Source of the DNA: Lachnospiraceae bacterium
GTDB taxonomy: Bacteria; Bacillota; Clostridia; Lachnospirales; Lachnospiraceae
Assembly: GCA_017461725.1 (NCBI GenBank)
Contig: JAFTXG010000031.1
Coordinates: 186,001 to 250,000 of the forward strand
Length of the DNA: 64,000 nucleotides
Reading direction: 5' to 3'
This document shows positions 36,411-44,841 of this stretch, piece by piece; position 1 is the first letter of the stretch; the number at the start of each line of letters is the position of its first letter. Below the pieces are notes generated by a model. The model had not been told where the DNA came from, did not search any database, and saw only the letters and a list, made by a program, of their open reading frames with translations. A program made the translations under genes and the position numbers.

Positions 36411-36448
36411 CCCACCGAATGGATGAGTAATTTATAATTGAAAAATGC

Positions 36449-36500
36449 GGCCGGCAGTGTAGGAACTGATTTTTAATCGGGATATGCTGCCGGTCGTTTT
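36449..36500 (+). terminator. Terminator after the binding protein
   Basis: GGCCGGCAG (36449-36457) pairs with CTGCCGGTC (36487-36495) around a 29-base loop, followed by GTTTT. Confidence 0.6.
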
Positions 36501-36541
36501 GTCTGAACATCCATTTAACTGTGAGAAAGGAGCAGAGCATT

Positions 36542-37606
36542 ATGAATTACGTGGGAAAAGGTGAGGCAAGTCTTACATTTACGCTGTTCTCCGACTTCCA
36601 TTACAAGGCGAAAATGTACCCCACAACCATTGCAGACTTGAAATCTATCCTGGATCGCGCAGATAAAAGCAATTCCGCGTTTGTTATGTCCGCGGGCGAT
36701 TTCTGCAACGATGCCCTGGGCTCTCCTGAGCTGTTCAGCACTTACCACAATTATTATACACAGGAGGGTGAGCTGCTCAGGGCGTACAACATTTATGGTA
36801 ATCATGAACTGGAATCCACAGGCAACTCTATGGAGGTCGTGACGGCACTTTTAACCAACGATAGTTCCGTTGTCTGGGGAACCACCGACGGCAGTTATGA
36901 TTCCAGCGTGGGATATTACTACTTTGAGTCCAACGGCTTTCGAGTCGTGTGCACGGACAACAACTATTCCTGGAATCCCACAGGAGAATACTGGGAGCAC
37001 AACAGAACGAAAAGCTATGGGGCGCCCAGCGGCAATACCAGCACCTATTCCCTGGGACCGGAGCAGCTTGCGTGGCTGGAGCGAGTGCTTACCGATGCAG
37101 CGGATCAGGATATTCCCTGTATTATCGTAGAGCATTCTGCCTCAGCCGAGGTCAGTGGAATCTGTCGGAAAGTAAATGCTATTAATTCCGGAACCGTGCT
37201 CATGTGCATATCCGGACATACGCATACCGACGAACAGAAGCTGGACGATGGCGTATTCCATCTGGTATGCAATACGACGCGCAACGGCAGATGGATCGAC
37301 GGAGGCACCGCACACTACACAAGTGAACATACTTTCATGTATGAAGATTATGATGATGAGGGCAGCCTGCTCAGTACCTATGAGATGGAATTGGGCAGTC
37401 TCAAACAGGGCAGCAATACCTGGTTTTTTACTGAGCCGCTGAGCGCAGTCATTACGATTAACAAGGATGGCGTAATTGTTGTTGACGGCTGCGAAAGCTC
37501 ATGGGCATATGATATTGTTCCGGTGACGGCGGGCGAAAACTGTGTACCCCGCATTTCCTCGGGCACCTACCGGGTATGTGATATGCCGGGAGACGATATG
37601 GCTTAG
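36542..37606 (+). CDS. Calcineurin-like metallophosphoesterase
   Basis: A 354-residue phosphoesterase without signal peptide. All di-metal motifs are present in order: FSDFHYK (DxH), SAGDFCND (GDxxxD), IYGNHE (GNHE), VEHSA and CISGHTHTDE (GHxH). The C-terminal about 100 residues form an additional beta-rich domain. AAAGGAG precedes the ATG at 36542. As the last gene of the locus, downstream of the transporter, it could hydrolyse phosphomonoesters released by the two GDPD-type proteins. That link is inference from position. Confidence 0.88.
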   Translation: MNYVGKGEASLTFTLFSDFHYKAKMYPTTIADLKSILDRADKSNSAFVMSAGDFCNDALGSPELFSTYHNYYTQEGELLRAYNIYGNHELESTGNSMEVVTALLTNDSSVVWGTTDGSYDSSVGYYYFESNGFRVVCTDNNYSWNPTGEYWEHNRTKSYGAPSGNTSTYSLGPEQLAWLERVLTDAADQDIPCIIVEHSASAEVSGICRKVNAINSGTVLMCISGHTHTDEQKLDDGVFHLVCNTTRNGRWIDGGTAHYTSEHTFMYEDYDDEGSLLSTYEMELGSLKQGSNTWFFTEPLSAVITINKDGVIVVDGCESSWAYDIVPVTAGENCVPRISSGTYRVCDMPGDDMA

Positions 37607-37947
37607 AGAATCCGCTGCTTGCTTTTAAAAGGAAAGCAGAAAATAAGAATGTGATTGAAAAATGAAAGGTGTTTGTATTTTGGGGATAAGGTGAAATTAT
37701 TCACAAAAATACATCTTTTAGACTAGATAATGGAAATATTATGTGCTATACTTAAGCTTGAACTAATTGTAGACTTGATTTATTTGTTTTTATGTTTTTC
37801 ATTACTGTCGATTGACAAGGGGATACATATCCAAGATAGTTCTGCCGATGTGTTTCCTTGTCAATCGACGGTCCGTGCAGAGGTTGAAAAATACAAAAGA
37901 CAGATAAGGAAAAGGCTCGGAAATCATTCTATAAGGAAGGTGAGCAA
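37607..37947 (+). other. Intergenic region before the MetV-RnfC operon
   Basis: These 341 A+T-rich bases hold a short hairpin at 37615-37640 that may weakly terminate the phosphoesterase gene, and the long inverted repeat at 37807-37869. I find no convincing gene. An 81-codon open frame here crosses the inverted repeat and lacks a ribosome binding site. Confidence 0.6.
37807..37869. repeat. Long inverted repeat in the leader of the MetV-RnfC operon
   Basis: GTCGATTGACAAGG (37807-37820) and CCTTGTCAATCGAC (37856-37869) are a perfect 14-bp inverted pair. With wobble pairs the stem reaches about 22 bp around a 19-base loop. Each arm contains TTGACA, readable as a -35 element on either strand. 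It lies about 80 bases before the start codon. It could be an operator, an RNA switch-like hairpin or a small mobile remnant. Confidence 0.75.
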
Positions 37948-39912
37948 TTGGAGAACTATACCAAGTATAAGCTGAAAGGAAGCGACGAACTGACATCCTT
38001 ACTGGCTGATAAGGACAATCTGTTCGTTATTGCTTGTAACAAGTGCTTCAAGGAATTTGAGACCGTGGACGAGCCGGATCTCGGCGAGTTTGAGAAGCTT
38101 GCTTCTGAGCTCGGAAAGACCGTTACCGGTACCGTTAAGGTCGACTTTTTGTGCAATAAAACCCTGACAGAGAAGAAACTCACTGATCTGATCCCCGAGG
38201 GAACCGATCATGTGGTTGTGATCTCCTGTGGACTGGGTATTCAGACCGTTGCGGATCTGACAGGAAAATCTGTCGTTGCAGCCAGCAATTCACTGAACTA
38301 CACCGGCCATCACGGCATGGCACTGACCAAGAAGGCATGTGACGCATGTGCACAGTGCTACCTGAACGTGACCGGCGGTATCTGCCCCATTGTTGACTGC
38401 TCCAAGAGCCTGGTTAACGGCCAGTGCGGCGGCGCAAAGAATGGCAAGTGTGAAGTAGACGGAGATAAGGACTGCGCATGGGAGAAGATCTATCAGAGAC
38501 TGGCTAAGCAGGGCCGTCTTGAGGAGTTCTTAAATCAGCCCGTACAGCTGCGCGATTACTCCAAGGTTAACTTTAAGGTGATCAATGATTATGTAAAGGC
38601 GATCCGTGAGGAGCGATTTGAGGGATATTACGGCGGTATCCATCCTTCAGAGCGCAAGGAATTCAGCGAGCACATCGATCTGGTGAGATTCCCCGAGCCT
38701 AAGACCGTGGTGATTCCGCTGTCCATGCACGCAGGTGCTCCCGCTAATCCCATCGTTGAGGTTGGCGACACCGTTAAGGTTGGACAGAAGATCGGTGAGG
38801 CAGCAGGCTTCATCAGCGCACCTGTTCACTCCAGCGTGAGCGGTACTGTAGTGGCGATCGAGAATCGTCCTCATGCAACCAGAGGCGTTTGCCTGTCTGT
38901 TGTGATCGAGTCTGACGGAAAGGATACTCTGCACGAGTCCGTACAGCCTCACAAGTCTCTTGAGGAGCTTACCCCCGACGAGATCATCGATATCGTTAAG
39001 GAGAGCGGTATCGTTGGTATGGGTGGAGCAGGCTTCCCTACCTTTGTTAAGTTAAAACCCGCACAGCCCGTGGACACCATTCTGCTGAACGGCTGTGAGT
39101 GTGAGCCTCTGCTGACCGCAGACCACCGACTGCTCCTGGCTTACGCTGACGACATCGTATTCGGTCTGAAGGCGATGCTGAAGGCTACCGGCGCGGAGAA
39201 GGGTATCATCGTTATTGAGGATAACAAGCAGGATGCCATCGAGGTGATGCAGGCTAAGGTTGCAGATGTTGAGAATATTGAAGTATGTGTTGCCAAGACC
39301 AAGTACCCTCAGGGCGCTGAGAAGATGCTGATCAAGCGCGTGCTGAAGAGACAGGTTCCCAGCGGCGGTCTTCCCGCACACGTTGGCGTTGTTGTAGGCA
39401 ATGTCAGCACCACCAAGGCGATCGCTGACGCGATCAAGACCGGTATGCCTCTGATCGAGCGTATCGTTACCGTTACCGGCGAGCGTGTAAAGAACCCCGG
39501 CAACTTCATCGTGAAGATCGGTACCAGTGCGAAGGAGCTGATCGACTACTGCGGCGGCACTGTTGGCGACAAGGAGATCACCTTCAAGGCCGGCGGTCCC
39601 ATGATGGGCTTCGTTCTTTCCGATATCGACGTTCCCGTGATGAAGGGATCCAACGGCTTTATCGCCATCGACACCGATCACACCGAGGAGCAGCCTTGTA
39701 TCAAGTGTGGACGCTGCGTGGATGTCTGTCCGATGGAGCTCTCCCCTCTGTACTTCGCAAAGTATGCGGATGAGGGCAACTGGAAGGGCATGCTGGAGAT
39801 GAATGTCAGAGATTGTATGGAGTGCAGATGCTGCGAGTACATCTGTTCCTCCAAGATTCCGTTGATCAGCAAGATCAGAGCCGGAAAAAAAGCGATTATG
39901 GAGATGAAGTGA
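37948..39912 (+). CDS. MetV-RnfC fusion protein
   Basis: A 654-residue fusion. Residues about 1-215 resemble MetV (zinc/cysteine-rich partner of methylenetetrahydrofolate reductase), with CNKCF, SCGLGIQT, CDACAQCYLNVTGGICP and NGQCGGAKNGKCEVD. Residues about 220-650 are RnfC-like: a biotinyl-lipoyl-like part, the flavin/NADH-binding GMGGAGFPTFVKL, and two CxxCxxCxxxC ferredoxin-type clusters (CIKCGRCVDVCP near 584, CMECRCCEYIC near 623). RnfC-like subunits normally carry electrons between NADH, flavin and iron-sulphur centres. In acetogens an RnfC2 protein joins MetV and MetF. The start is TTG, after AAGGAAGGTGAG. Codons are highly biased. Confidence 0.88.
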   Translation: MENYTKYKLKGSDELTSLLADKDNLFVIACNKCFKEFETVDEPDLGEFEKLASELGKTVTGTVKVDFLCNKTLTEKKLTDLIPEGTDHVVVISCGLGIQTVADLTGKSVVAASNSLNYTGHHGMALTKKACDACAQCYLNVTGGICPIVDCSKSLVNGQCGGAKNGKCEVDGDKDCAWEKIYQRLAKQGRLEEFLNQPVQLRDYSKVNFKVINDYVKAIREERFEGYYGGIHPSERKEFSEHIDLVRFPEPKTVVIPLSMHAGAPANPIVEVGDTVKVGQKIGEAAGFISAPVHSSVSGTVVAIENRPHATRGVCLSVVIESDGKDTLHESVQPHKSLEELTPDEIIDIVKESGIVGMGGAGFPTFVKLKPAQPVDTILLNGCECEPLLTADHRLLLAYADDIVFGLKAMLKATGAEKGIIVIEDNKQDAIEVMQAKVADVENIEVCVAKTKYPQGAEKMLIKRVLKRQVPSGGLPAHVGVVVGNVSTTKAIADAIKTGMPLIERIVTVTGERVKNPGNFIVKIGTSAKELIDYCGGTVGDKEITFKAGGPMMGFVLSDIDVPVMKGSNGFIAIDTDHTEEQPCIKCGRCVDVCPMELSPLYFAKYADEGNWKGMLEMNVRDCMECRCCEYICSSKIPLISKIRAGKKAIMEMK

Positions 39913-39913
39913 T

Positions 39914-40534
39914 ATGTTAATTACCCAATTAAAATCTAAGGAAACTATCGTATCACTGGTGAGCGGAAAAGCATTTATCATTAATTGCCAGGGATGCAAG
40001 GAAGTCAGCTTCCCCGAGAAAGAGGTTAAAGAGCTCCAGAAAGAGCTGGTGGCTGACGGTAAGGTGACCGGAATCATTACTACCGATTACATATGCAATC
40101 CGAAAAATATGGTGCTGCGTCTTCAGCCTTACATGGCTGAGATTGAAGCTGCGGATACCATTCTGGTATTCTCCTGCGGCGTAGGTGTTCAGACCGTAGC
40201 AGAGTATTTTGAGGAGAAAAAGGTGTGCGCATGCTGCGACACCATCGAGCTTCCCGGATATCAGGGCGTTACTCCCCTCGAGCACGACTGTGATCAGTGC
40301 GGCGAGTGCTACCTGAATCTGACCGGCGGCATCTGCCCCATCACCGCTTGCTCCAAGAGCCTGGTAAACGGCCAGTGCGGCGGTTCCAAGAACGGCAAGT
40401 GTGAGGTGGATCCCAACATGGAGTGTGGCTGGGAGCGCATCTACAGACGTCTCGAGAAGCTGGGCCGTCTGGATCTAATCAAGTGCCCTACTCAGGTGCG
40501 CAATTACGCAACTGACGATGAGGTAAAGAAGTAA
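39914..40534 (+). CDS. metV: MetV-like methylenetetrahydrofolate reductase partner
   Basis: A 206-residue cysteine-rich protein homologous to the first 215 residues of the upstream fusion (shared SCG.G.QTVA, CDQCGECYLNLTGGICP and NGQCGGSKNGKCEVD blocks). MetV is the conserved partner that stabilises or feeds electrons to MetF in acetogenic and other anaerobic bacteria. It begins one base after the stop of the fusion gene, so it is co-translated, and metF follows after 104 bases. Having both a fused and a free MetV suggests a gene duplication within the module. Confidence 0.85.
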   Translation: MLITQLKSKETIVSLVSGKAFIINCQGCKEVSFPEKEVKELQKELVADGKVTGIITTDYICNPKNMVLRLQPYMAEIEAADTILVFSCGVGVQTVAEYFEEKKVCACCDTIELPGYQGVTPLEHDCDQCGECYLNLTGGICPITACSKSLVNGQCGGSKNGKCEVDPNMECGWERIYRRLEKLGRLDLIKCPTQVRNYATDDEVKK

Positions 40535-40638
40535 GTAACTGACGTAAAGCCGATATTCATGGTTCGGTGCATGGGAGCATGCCCTCTCCGTGAATGGCGT
40601 TCGGAGCTTTAAAATATAATAAGTAGGAGCGAAAAATA

Positions 40639-41517
40639 ATGAAAATTACTGAGTTATTTAAGCAGGGTGAATTTGTAGTTTCCGCAGAAGTAGGCCCGCC
40701 CAAGGGAATCAATGTTGATCATCTGGTAGAGGAAGCAAAGACTTACCTCAGCGGGATCACCGCAGTAAACGTAACCGATAACCAGTCTTCCGTAATGCGT
40801 CTCGGTTCTCTGGCTACCTGTAAGGTGCTGAAGGATGCTGGTTTGACCCCCATCTATCAGCTGACCTGCCGTGACAGAAACCGTATCGCACTGCAGTCTG
40901 ATTTGCTCAGCGCAGCTATGCTGGGTATTGAGAACGTTCTGTGTCTGACCGGTGACCACACCAAGATGGGTGACCATCCCCAGGCAAAGCCCGTATTCGA
41001 CCTGGATTCCGTATCCCTGCTTCACACCATTAAGCTGCTGGAGGAGGGCGTAGACCTCGGCGGAAATAAGCTGGTAGGCGAGCCTCCCAAGTTTGCTAAG
41101 GGCGCAGTTGTTTCCCCTTGCAGCGATTCCGTTGACGCACAGCTGGCAAAGATGGAGCGCAAGGTGGCAGCAGGTGCTGAGTACTTCCAGACTCAGGCTG
41201 TTTACGAGCCCGAGAAGTTCATTCAGTTCATGGAGAAGGCTAAGCAGTTTGGCGTGCCCGTACAGCTGGGTATCGTTATTCCTAAGTCCGCTGGTATGGC
41301 TAAGTTCATGAACGACAACGTAGCAGGTATCCACGTTCCCGATGAGATGCTCGCAGAGTTGAGAGCAGACAAGGAGAAGACCAAGGCTGGTATCACCGGT
41401 ATCGAGATCGCTGCTCGTATCATCAAGGAGTGTAAGCCTTACTGCCAGGGTGTACATATCATGGCACTGGGCTGGGAGTCCAAGGTTCCCGCACTGCTGG
41501 AGCTGGCAGGACTGTAA
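40639..41517 (+). CDS. metF: Methylenetetrahydrofolate reductase
   Basis: A 292-residue TIM-barrel flavoenzyme reducing 5,10-methylene- to 5-methyl-tetrahydrofolate, used in methionine synthesis or the methyl branch of the Wood-Ljungdahl pathway. FVVSAEVGPPKG carries the catalytic Glu strand. VTDNQSS, YQLTCRDRNR, CLTGDH (FAD site) and QTQAVYEPEKF follow in the usual order. Length is normal for the short bacterial type that depends on a MetV partner. GTAGGAGC gives the ribosome binding site. Strong codon bias suggests high expression. Confidence 0.95.
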   Translation: MKITELFKQGEFVVSAEVGPPKGINVDHLVEEAKTYLSGITAVNVTDNQSSVMRLGSLATCKVLKDAGLTPIYQLTCRDRNRIALQSDLLSAAMLGIENVLCLTGDHTKMGDHPQAKPVFDLDSVSLLHTIKLLEEGVDLGGNKLVGEPPKFAKGAVVSPCSDSVDAQLAKMERKVAAGAEYFQTQAVYEPEKFIQFMEKAKQFGVPVQLGIVIPKSAGMAKFMNDNVAGIHVPDEMLAELRADKEKTKAGITGIEIAARIIKECKPYCQGVHIMALGWESKVPALLELAGL

Positions 41518-41549
41518 TCCGTCAAGGACTAAAAAATAGTGATAAAATT

Positions 41550-41582
41550 ACTGCCGGCAGGGGTATCCTGCCGGCAGTTTTT
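41550..41582 (+). terminator. Intrinsic terminator after metF
   Basis: CTGCCGGCAGG and CCTGCCGGCAG pair perfectly around a five-base loop, followed by TTTTT. Confidence 0.92.
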
Positions 41583-41585
41583 ACC

Positions 41586-41614
41586 TTGCAATTATAAGGG
41601 TTTGATAGTATAAT
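41586..41614 (+). promoter_or_regulatory. Sigma-A promoter of pgi
   Basis: TTGCAA and TATAAT are separated by 17 bases, about 50 bases before the ribosome binding site of pgi. Confidence 0.8.
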
Positions 41615-41667
41615 CATACCAGTGAGATACTTTCAAACAGAAAGATCATCAACAAGGAGGATTTATC

Positions 41668-43248
41668 ATGATCAATTGGAATAATCTGGATACTCTGGCT
41701 TCCTACAAAGAGCTTTCCGAAGTAAAGCCCGTAAACCTTGTGGAAGTGATGTCCGGCGAGAATGGCGCAGAGCGCGTAAAGAAATACAGTGTGCCCATGG
41801 CGGAGGGCCTCACCTACAATTTTGGAGCAAAGTCCGTGGATGATGACATCCTGGCAGTTCTGGCTAAGCTGGCCGAGGAGGCACAGCTGGTGGAGAAGTT
41901 TGAGGCTCTGTACAATGGCGCAGTGATCAACACCGGTGAGAATCGTCTGGTTCTTCATCACCTGACCCGCGGACAGCTGGGCGAGGCTGTTGTGGCTGAG
42001 GGCGTTGACAAGCGCGAGTTCTATGTGGCTCAGCAGCAGAAGGCAGCAGACTTTGCAAACAAAGTACATGCTGGCGAGATCGTCAATGAGGCCGGCGAGA
42101 AGTTTACCACCGTTGTACAGGTTGGTATCGGCGGCAGTGACCTTGGTCCCCGCGCGATCTATCTGGCACTGGAGAACTGGGCAAAGGTAAACGATACCCT
42201 GAAGATGAAGGCTGAGTTCATCAGCAACGTAGATCCTGATGACGCAGCTGCAGTTTTAAATAATGTGGATCTGGCTCACGCTCTGTTTATCGTGGTTTCC
42301 AAGTCCGGAACCACCCTTGAGACTCTGACCAACGAGTCCTTCGTGAGAGATGCGCTGACCAAGGCAGGTCTGGACGCTTCCAAGCACATGCTGGCGGTTA
42401 CCAGTGAGACCTCCCCTCTGGCAAAGAGCACCGACTATCTGGCTGCTTTCTTCATGGACGATTTCATAGGCGGACGTTATTCTTCCTGCTCCGCAGTTGG
42501 CGGCGCGATCCTGTCTCTGGCATTTGGCCCCGAGGTGTTTGCACGCATCCTGAATGGTGCAGGCGCACAGGACGAGCTGGCAAAGAACAAGGATATCATG
42601 CAGAATCCCTCCATGCTGGACGCACTGATCGGCGTTTACGAGCGCAACGTTCTGGGATACCCTGAGACGGCAGTTTTGCCCTACTCTCAGGCACTGAGCC
42701 GCTTCCCCGCTCATCTGCAGCAGCTGGATATGGAGTCCAACGGAAAGTCCGTAAACCGTTACGGCGAGCCTGTAAATTACGTTACCGGCCCCATCATCTT
42801 CGGTGAGCCCGGAACCAACGGACAGCACTCCTTCTATCAGTTACTGCACCAGGGCACCGATATTGTTCCCCTGCAGTTTGTGGGATATAAGAACAGCCAG
42901 ATGGCTACCGACGTGGTGATCCAGGGCAGCACCAGCCAGCAGAAACTGTGCGCAAACGTGGCAGCTCAGATCGTGGCGTTTGCTTGCGGTAAGGCAGATG
43001 ACAACCGCAATAAAAACTTCGAGGGTGGACGTCCCTCCAGTATCATCATTGGCGAGCAGGTAAATCCTGAGTCTCTGGGCGCGCTGCTGGCTCACTTCGA
43101 GAATAAGGTTATGTTCCAGGGCTTTGTATGGAACCTGAACAGCTTCGACCAGGAGGGCGTACAGCTGGGTAAGGTGCTGGCAAAGAGAGTTCTGGCACAT
43201 GAGACCGACGGAGCACTGAAGGTATACAGTGATCTGTTGAACATCTGA
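41668..43248 (+). CDS. pgi: Glucose-6-phosphate isomerase
   Basis: A 526-residue phosphoglucose isomerase interconverting glucose 6-phosphate and fructose 6-phosphate. IGGSDLGPRAIYLAL binds the phosphate, VVSKSGTTLET is the SIS-domain motif, GGRYSSCSAVGG and GEPGTNGQHSFYQLLHQG carry the catalytic Glu/His regions, and a C-terminal VQLGKVLAKRVL closes the protein. AAGGAGG precedes the ATG. It has its own promoter and terminator and the very biased codons of a glycolytic gene. Confidence 0.97.
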   Translation: MINWNNLDTLASYKELSEVKPVNLVEVMSGENGAERVKKYSVPMAEGLTYNFGAKSVDDDILAVLAKLAEEAQLVEKFEALYNGAVINTGENRLVLHHLTRGQLGEAVVAEGVDKREFYVAQQQKAADFANKVHAGEIVNEAGEKFTTVVQVGIGGSDLGPRAIYLALENWAKVNDTLKMKAEFISNVDPDDAAAVLNNVDLAHALFIVVSKSGTTLETLTNESFVRDALTKAGLDASKHMLAVTSETSPLAKSTDYLAAFFMDDFIGGRYSSCSAVGGAILSLAFGPEVFARILNGAGAQDELAKNKDIMQNPSMLDALIGVYERNVLGYPETAVLPYSQALSRFPAHLQQLDMESNGKSVNRYGEPVNYVTGPIIFGEPGTNGQHSFYQLLHQGTDIVPLQFVGYKNSQMATDVVIQGSTSQQKLCANVAAQIVAFACGKADDNRNKNFEGGRPSSIIIGEQVNPESLGALLAHFENKVMFQGFVWNLNSFDQEGVQLGKVLAKRVLAHETDGALKVYSDLLNI

Positions 43249-43317
43249 TCTGTTTGGCTTGACCGATGAAGGTTGGATCAAGATGAAGTGATTGTTGATC
43301 GGAATATTAATTAAATT

Positions 43318-43376
43318 AAAAAGACTGTTGTTCAGAGGGCATCCGAAAGGATGCACCGGGGAGCAACAGTCTTTTT
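43318..43376. terminator. Bidirectional terminator between convergent genes
   Basis: AAAAAGACTGTTG (43318-43330) pairs with CAACAGTCTTTTT (43364-43376), giving A-rich and T-rich flanks on both sides, so it can end pgi on the plus strand and the DUF2088 gene on the minus strand. Confidence 0.9.
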
Positions 43377-43425
43377 GGTTTTATGCGATTTTTAGTTTGC
43401 GCAGTCAATAATAGTCAGTGGAAAA

Positions 43426-44721
43426 TCAGTCCCAGTCGATCAGCAGGTCACCCGACTCCGAAAGGGGAATCGGTTCAAAAGCGGAGAGAACAGTAAGGCG
43501 GTTGTCCGTCTGCATCTCTTCCAGCAGACTTTCGGACACATACAGGTCTGAAAGATGCAGGGTATCTTTTATCATTACTAAGCGGGCCTTGGTGGTGTCG
43601 AGCACTTTGGAACTGTGGACTGCGGCACGGATGACTTCCTCGTCGGAGGCCAGGGCCATGGGGATTCTGACATTCTGAAGGCCGCCGGTGGTCAGCGAAT
43701 TTGCGTAGGTGATATCATAATTGATCCTTGCCTGCAAACGTTCAGTGATGACATCGACAGCACCGATCCCCACCACATTTCCGTCGGACTCCTTGGTCAA
43801 CTCCAGCACACCGATCTTGGAGATGGAGGGACCGCCGGCCACAGGGCCATTTGCCCGCTTTCCGGTGATGTTGGGATCCAGACCTTCGCCGGAGATCTCC
43901 TTGCTCATCTGCTTAACGATCAATACATCCAGCTTGTCAAAGGGCAGCTTGCCGATGCGGGCCTTTGCGATGGTAAGCATTTCCTTGTCGGTCTCGATCA
44001 GCTGATCGGCGGGCACCGCGCGGATATCACAAACATGGTCGTAGGCGTTTTCTACGGTGCCTATGGCGAACAGGACATTGCATTTTTTGAGGTTATTGGC
44101 AGCGACCGCTTCCACCACGCGGCCCATGCGACCGTTGGCCGCGGTGTGATAAGCCTGTGCTCCCCGCTGTTTGCCAAAGCCGACAACCAGCATTTTACAC
44201 AGACCGCTCTCCACAACATCCTTGAAGGCGGGATGAGGTTTGACACGGGCAATGGTGACGATACCGTCTGCCTCGTAGGCATTGCGATCAAAATAGGTTT
44301 CCGTGTCAACATTCAGCTCCGGTACATGAACAGTGCCCAGATGTACGGTCTCCATGCTGGCACGGATGGGGCAGCCCATGGCTTCCTCCGTGATTCCCAG
44401 AGAGGCCAGAATTGCCCGCTGACCCTCGGCAGTCGCACCGCCATGGCTTCCCATGGTCGGAACGATGAAAGGCTCTGCACCCAGCTCTTTCAATTTTGTT
44501 ACCAGCGTTTTGACCATGATCTCCAGACTTGCAAGGCCTCTGCTTCCCACACCCACAGCGATTTTCATGCCGGGTTTGATGCAGCCGGAGATTTCCGGGC
44601 GAGCCAGTTCCTGTAACAGAGCGCCGGAAACATCGGTCACCTCACTGCGGTCGAACTCACATTTTACATGTGCGACTTTGGGGAGTTGAATGTTTTTCAG
44701 TAAATGCAGCATAGTTGCCAT
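43426..44721 (-). CDS. LarA-like DUF2088 protein
   Basis: A 431-residue protein whose N-terminal half resembles the DUF2088 domain of the nickel-pincer lactate racemase LarA (GMKIAVGVGSRGLAS, PTMGSHGGATAEGQ, GIVTIARVKPHPAF). The C-terminal half is different from classical LarA. It could be a racemase or epimerase-like enzyme, but the lar cofactor genes are absent from this window and the substrate is unknown. The ATG at 44721 is chosen for the GGTGAG just before it. A GTG three codons earlier is possible. It has its own promoter, between it and the SGNH gene. Confidence 0.75.
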   Translation of the reverse strand: MATMLHLLKNIQLPKVAHVKCEFDRSEVTDVSGALLQELARPEISGCIKPGMKIAVGVGSRGLASLEIMVKTLVTKLKELGAEPFIVPTMGSHGGATAEGQRAILASLGITEEAMGCPIRASMETVHLGTVHVPELNVDTETYFDRNAYEADGIVTIARVKPHPAFKDVVESGLCKMLVVGFGKQRGAQAYHTAANGRMGRVVEAVAANNLKKCNVLFAIGTVENAYDHVCDIRAVPADQLIETDKEMLTIAKARIGKLPFDKLDVLIVKQMSKEISGEGLDPNITGKRANGPVAGGPSISKIGVLELTKESDGNVVGIGAVDVITERLQARINYDITYANSLTTGGLQNVRIPMALASDEEVIRAAVHSSKVLDTTKARLVMIKDTLHLSDLYVSESLLEEMQTDNRLTVLSAFEPIPLSESGDLLIDWD

Positions 44722-44801
44722 ACGTCTCACCGCCTTATATGTATTGCTAAATCACGTTTGATGGTATCTCTGCCCATCTCAGAGGAAGGGCTTATAGGTA
44801 A

Positions 44802-44830
44802 AGTATAGGGGCCGAATAACTGACTGTCAA
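44802..44830 (-). promoter_or_regulatory. Sigma-A promoter of the DUF2088 gene
   Basis: On the minus strand TTGACA and TATACT are separated by 17 bases, about 80 bases before the start codon. Confidence 0.8.
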
Positions 44831-44841
44831 TGGATTTTCGT

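Noticed and set aside
37730..37975. An 81-codon open frame before the MetV-RnfC gene
   Set aside because: It crosses the long inverted repeat, runs into the real start region and has no ribosome binding site.
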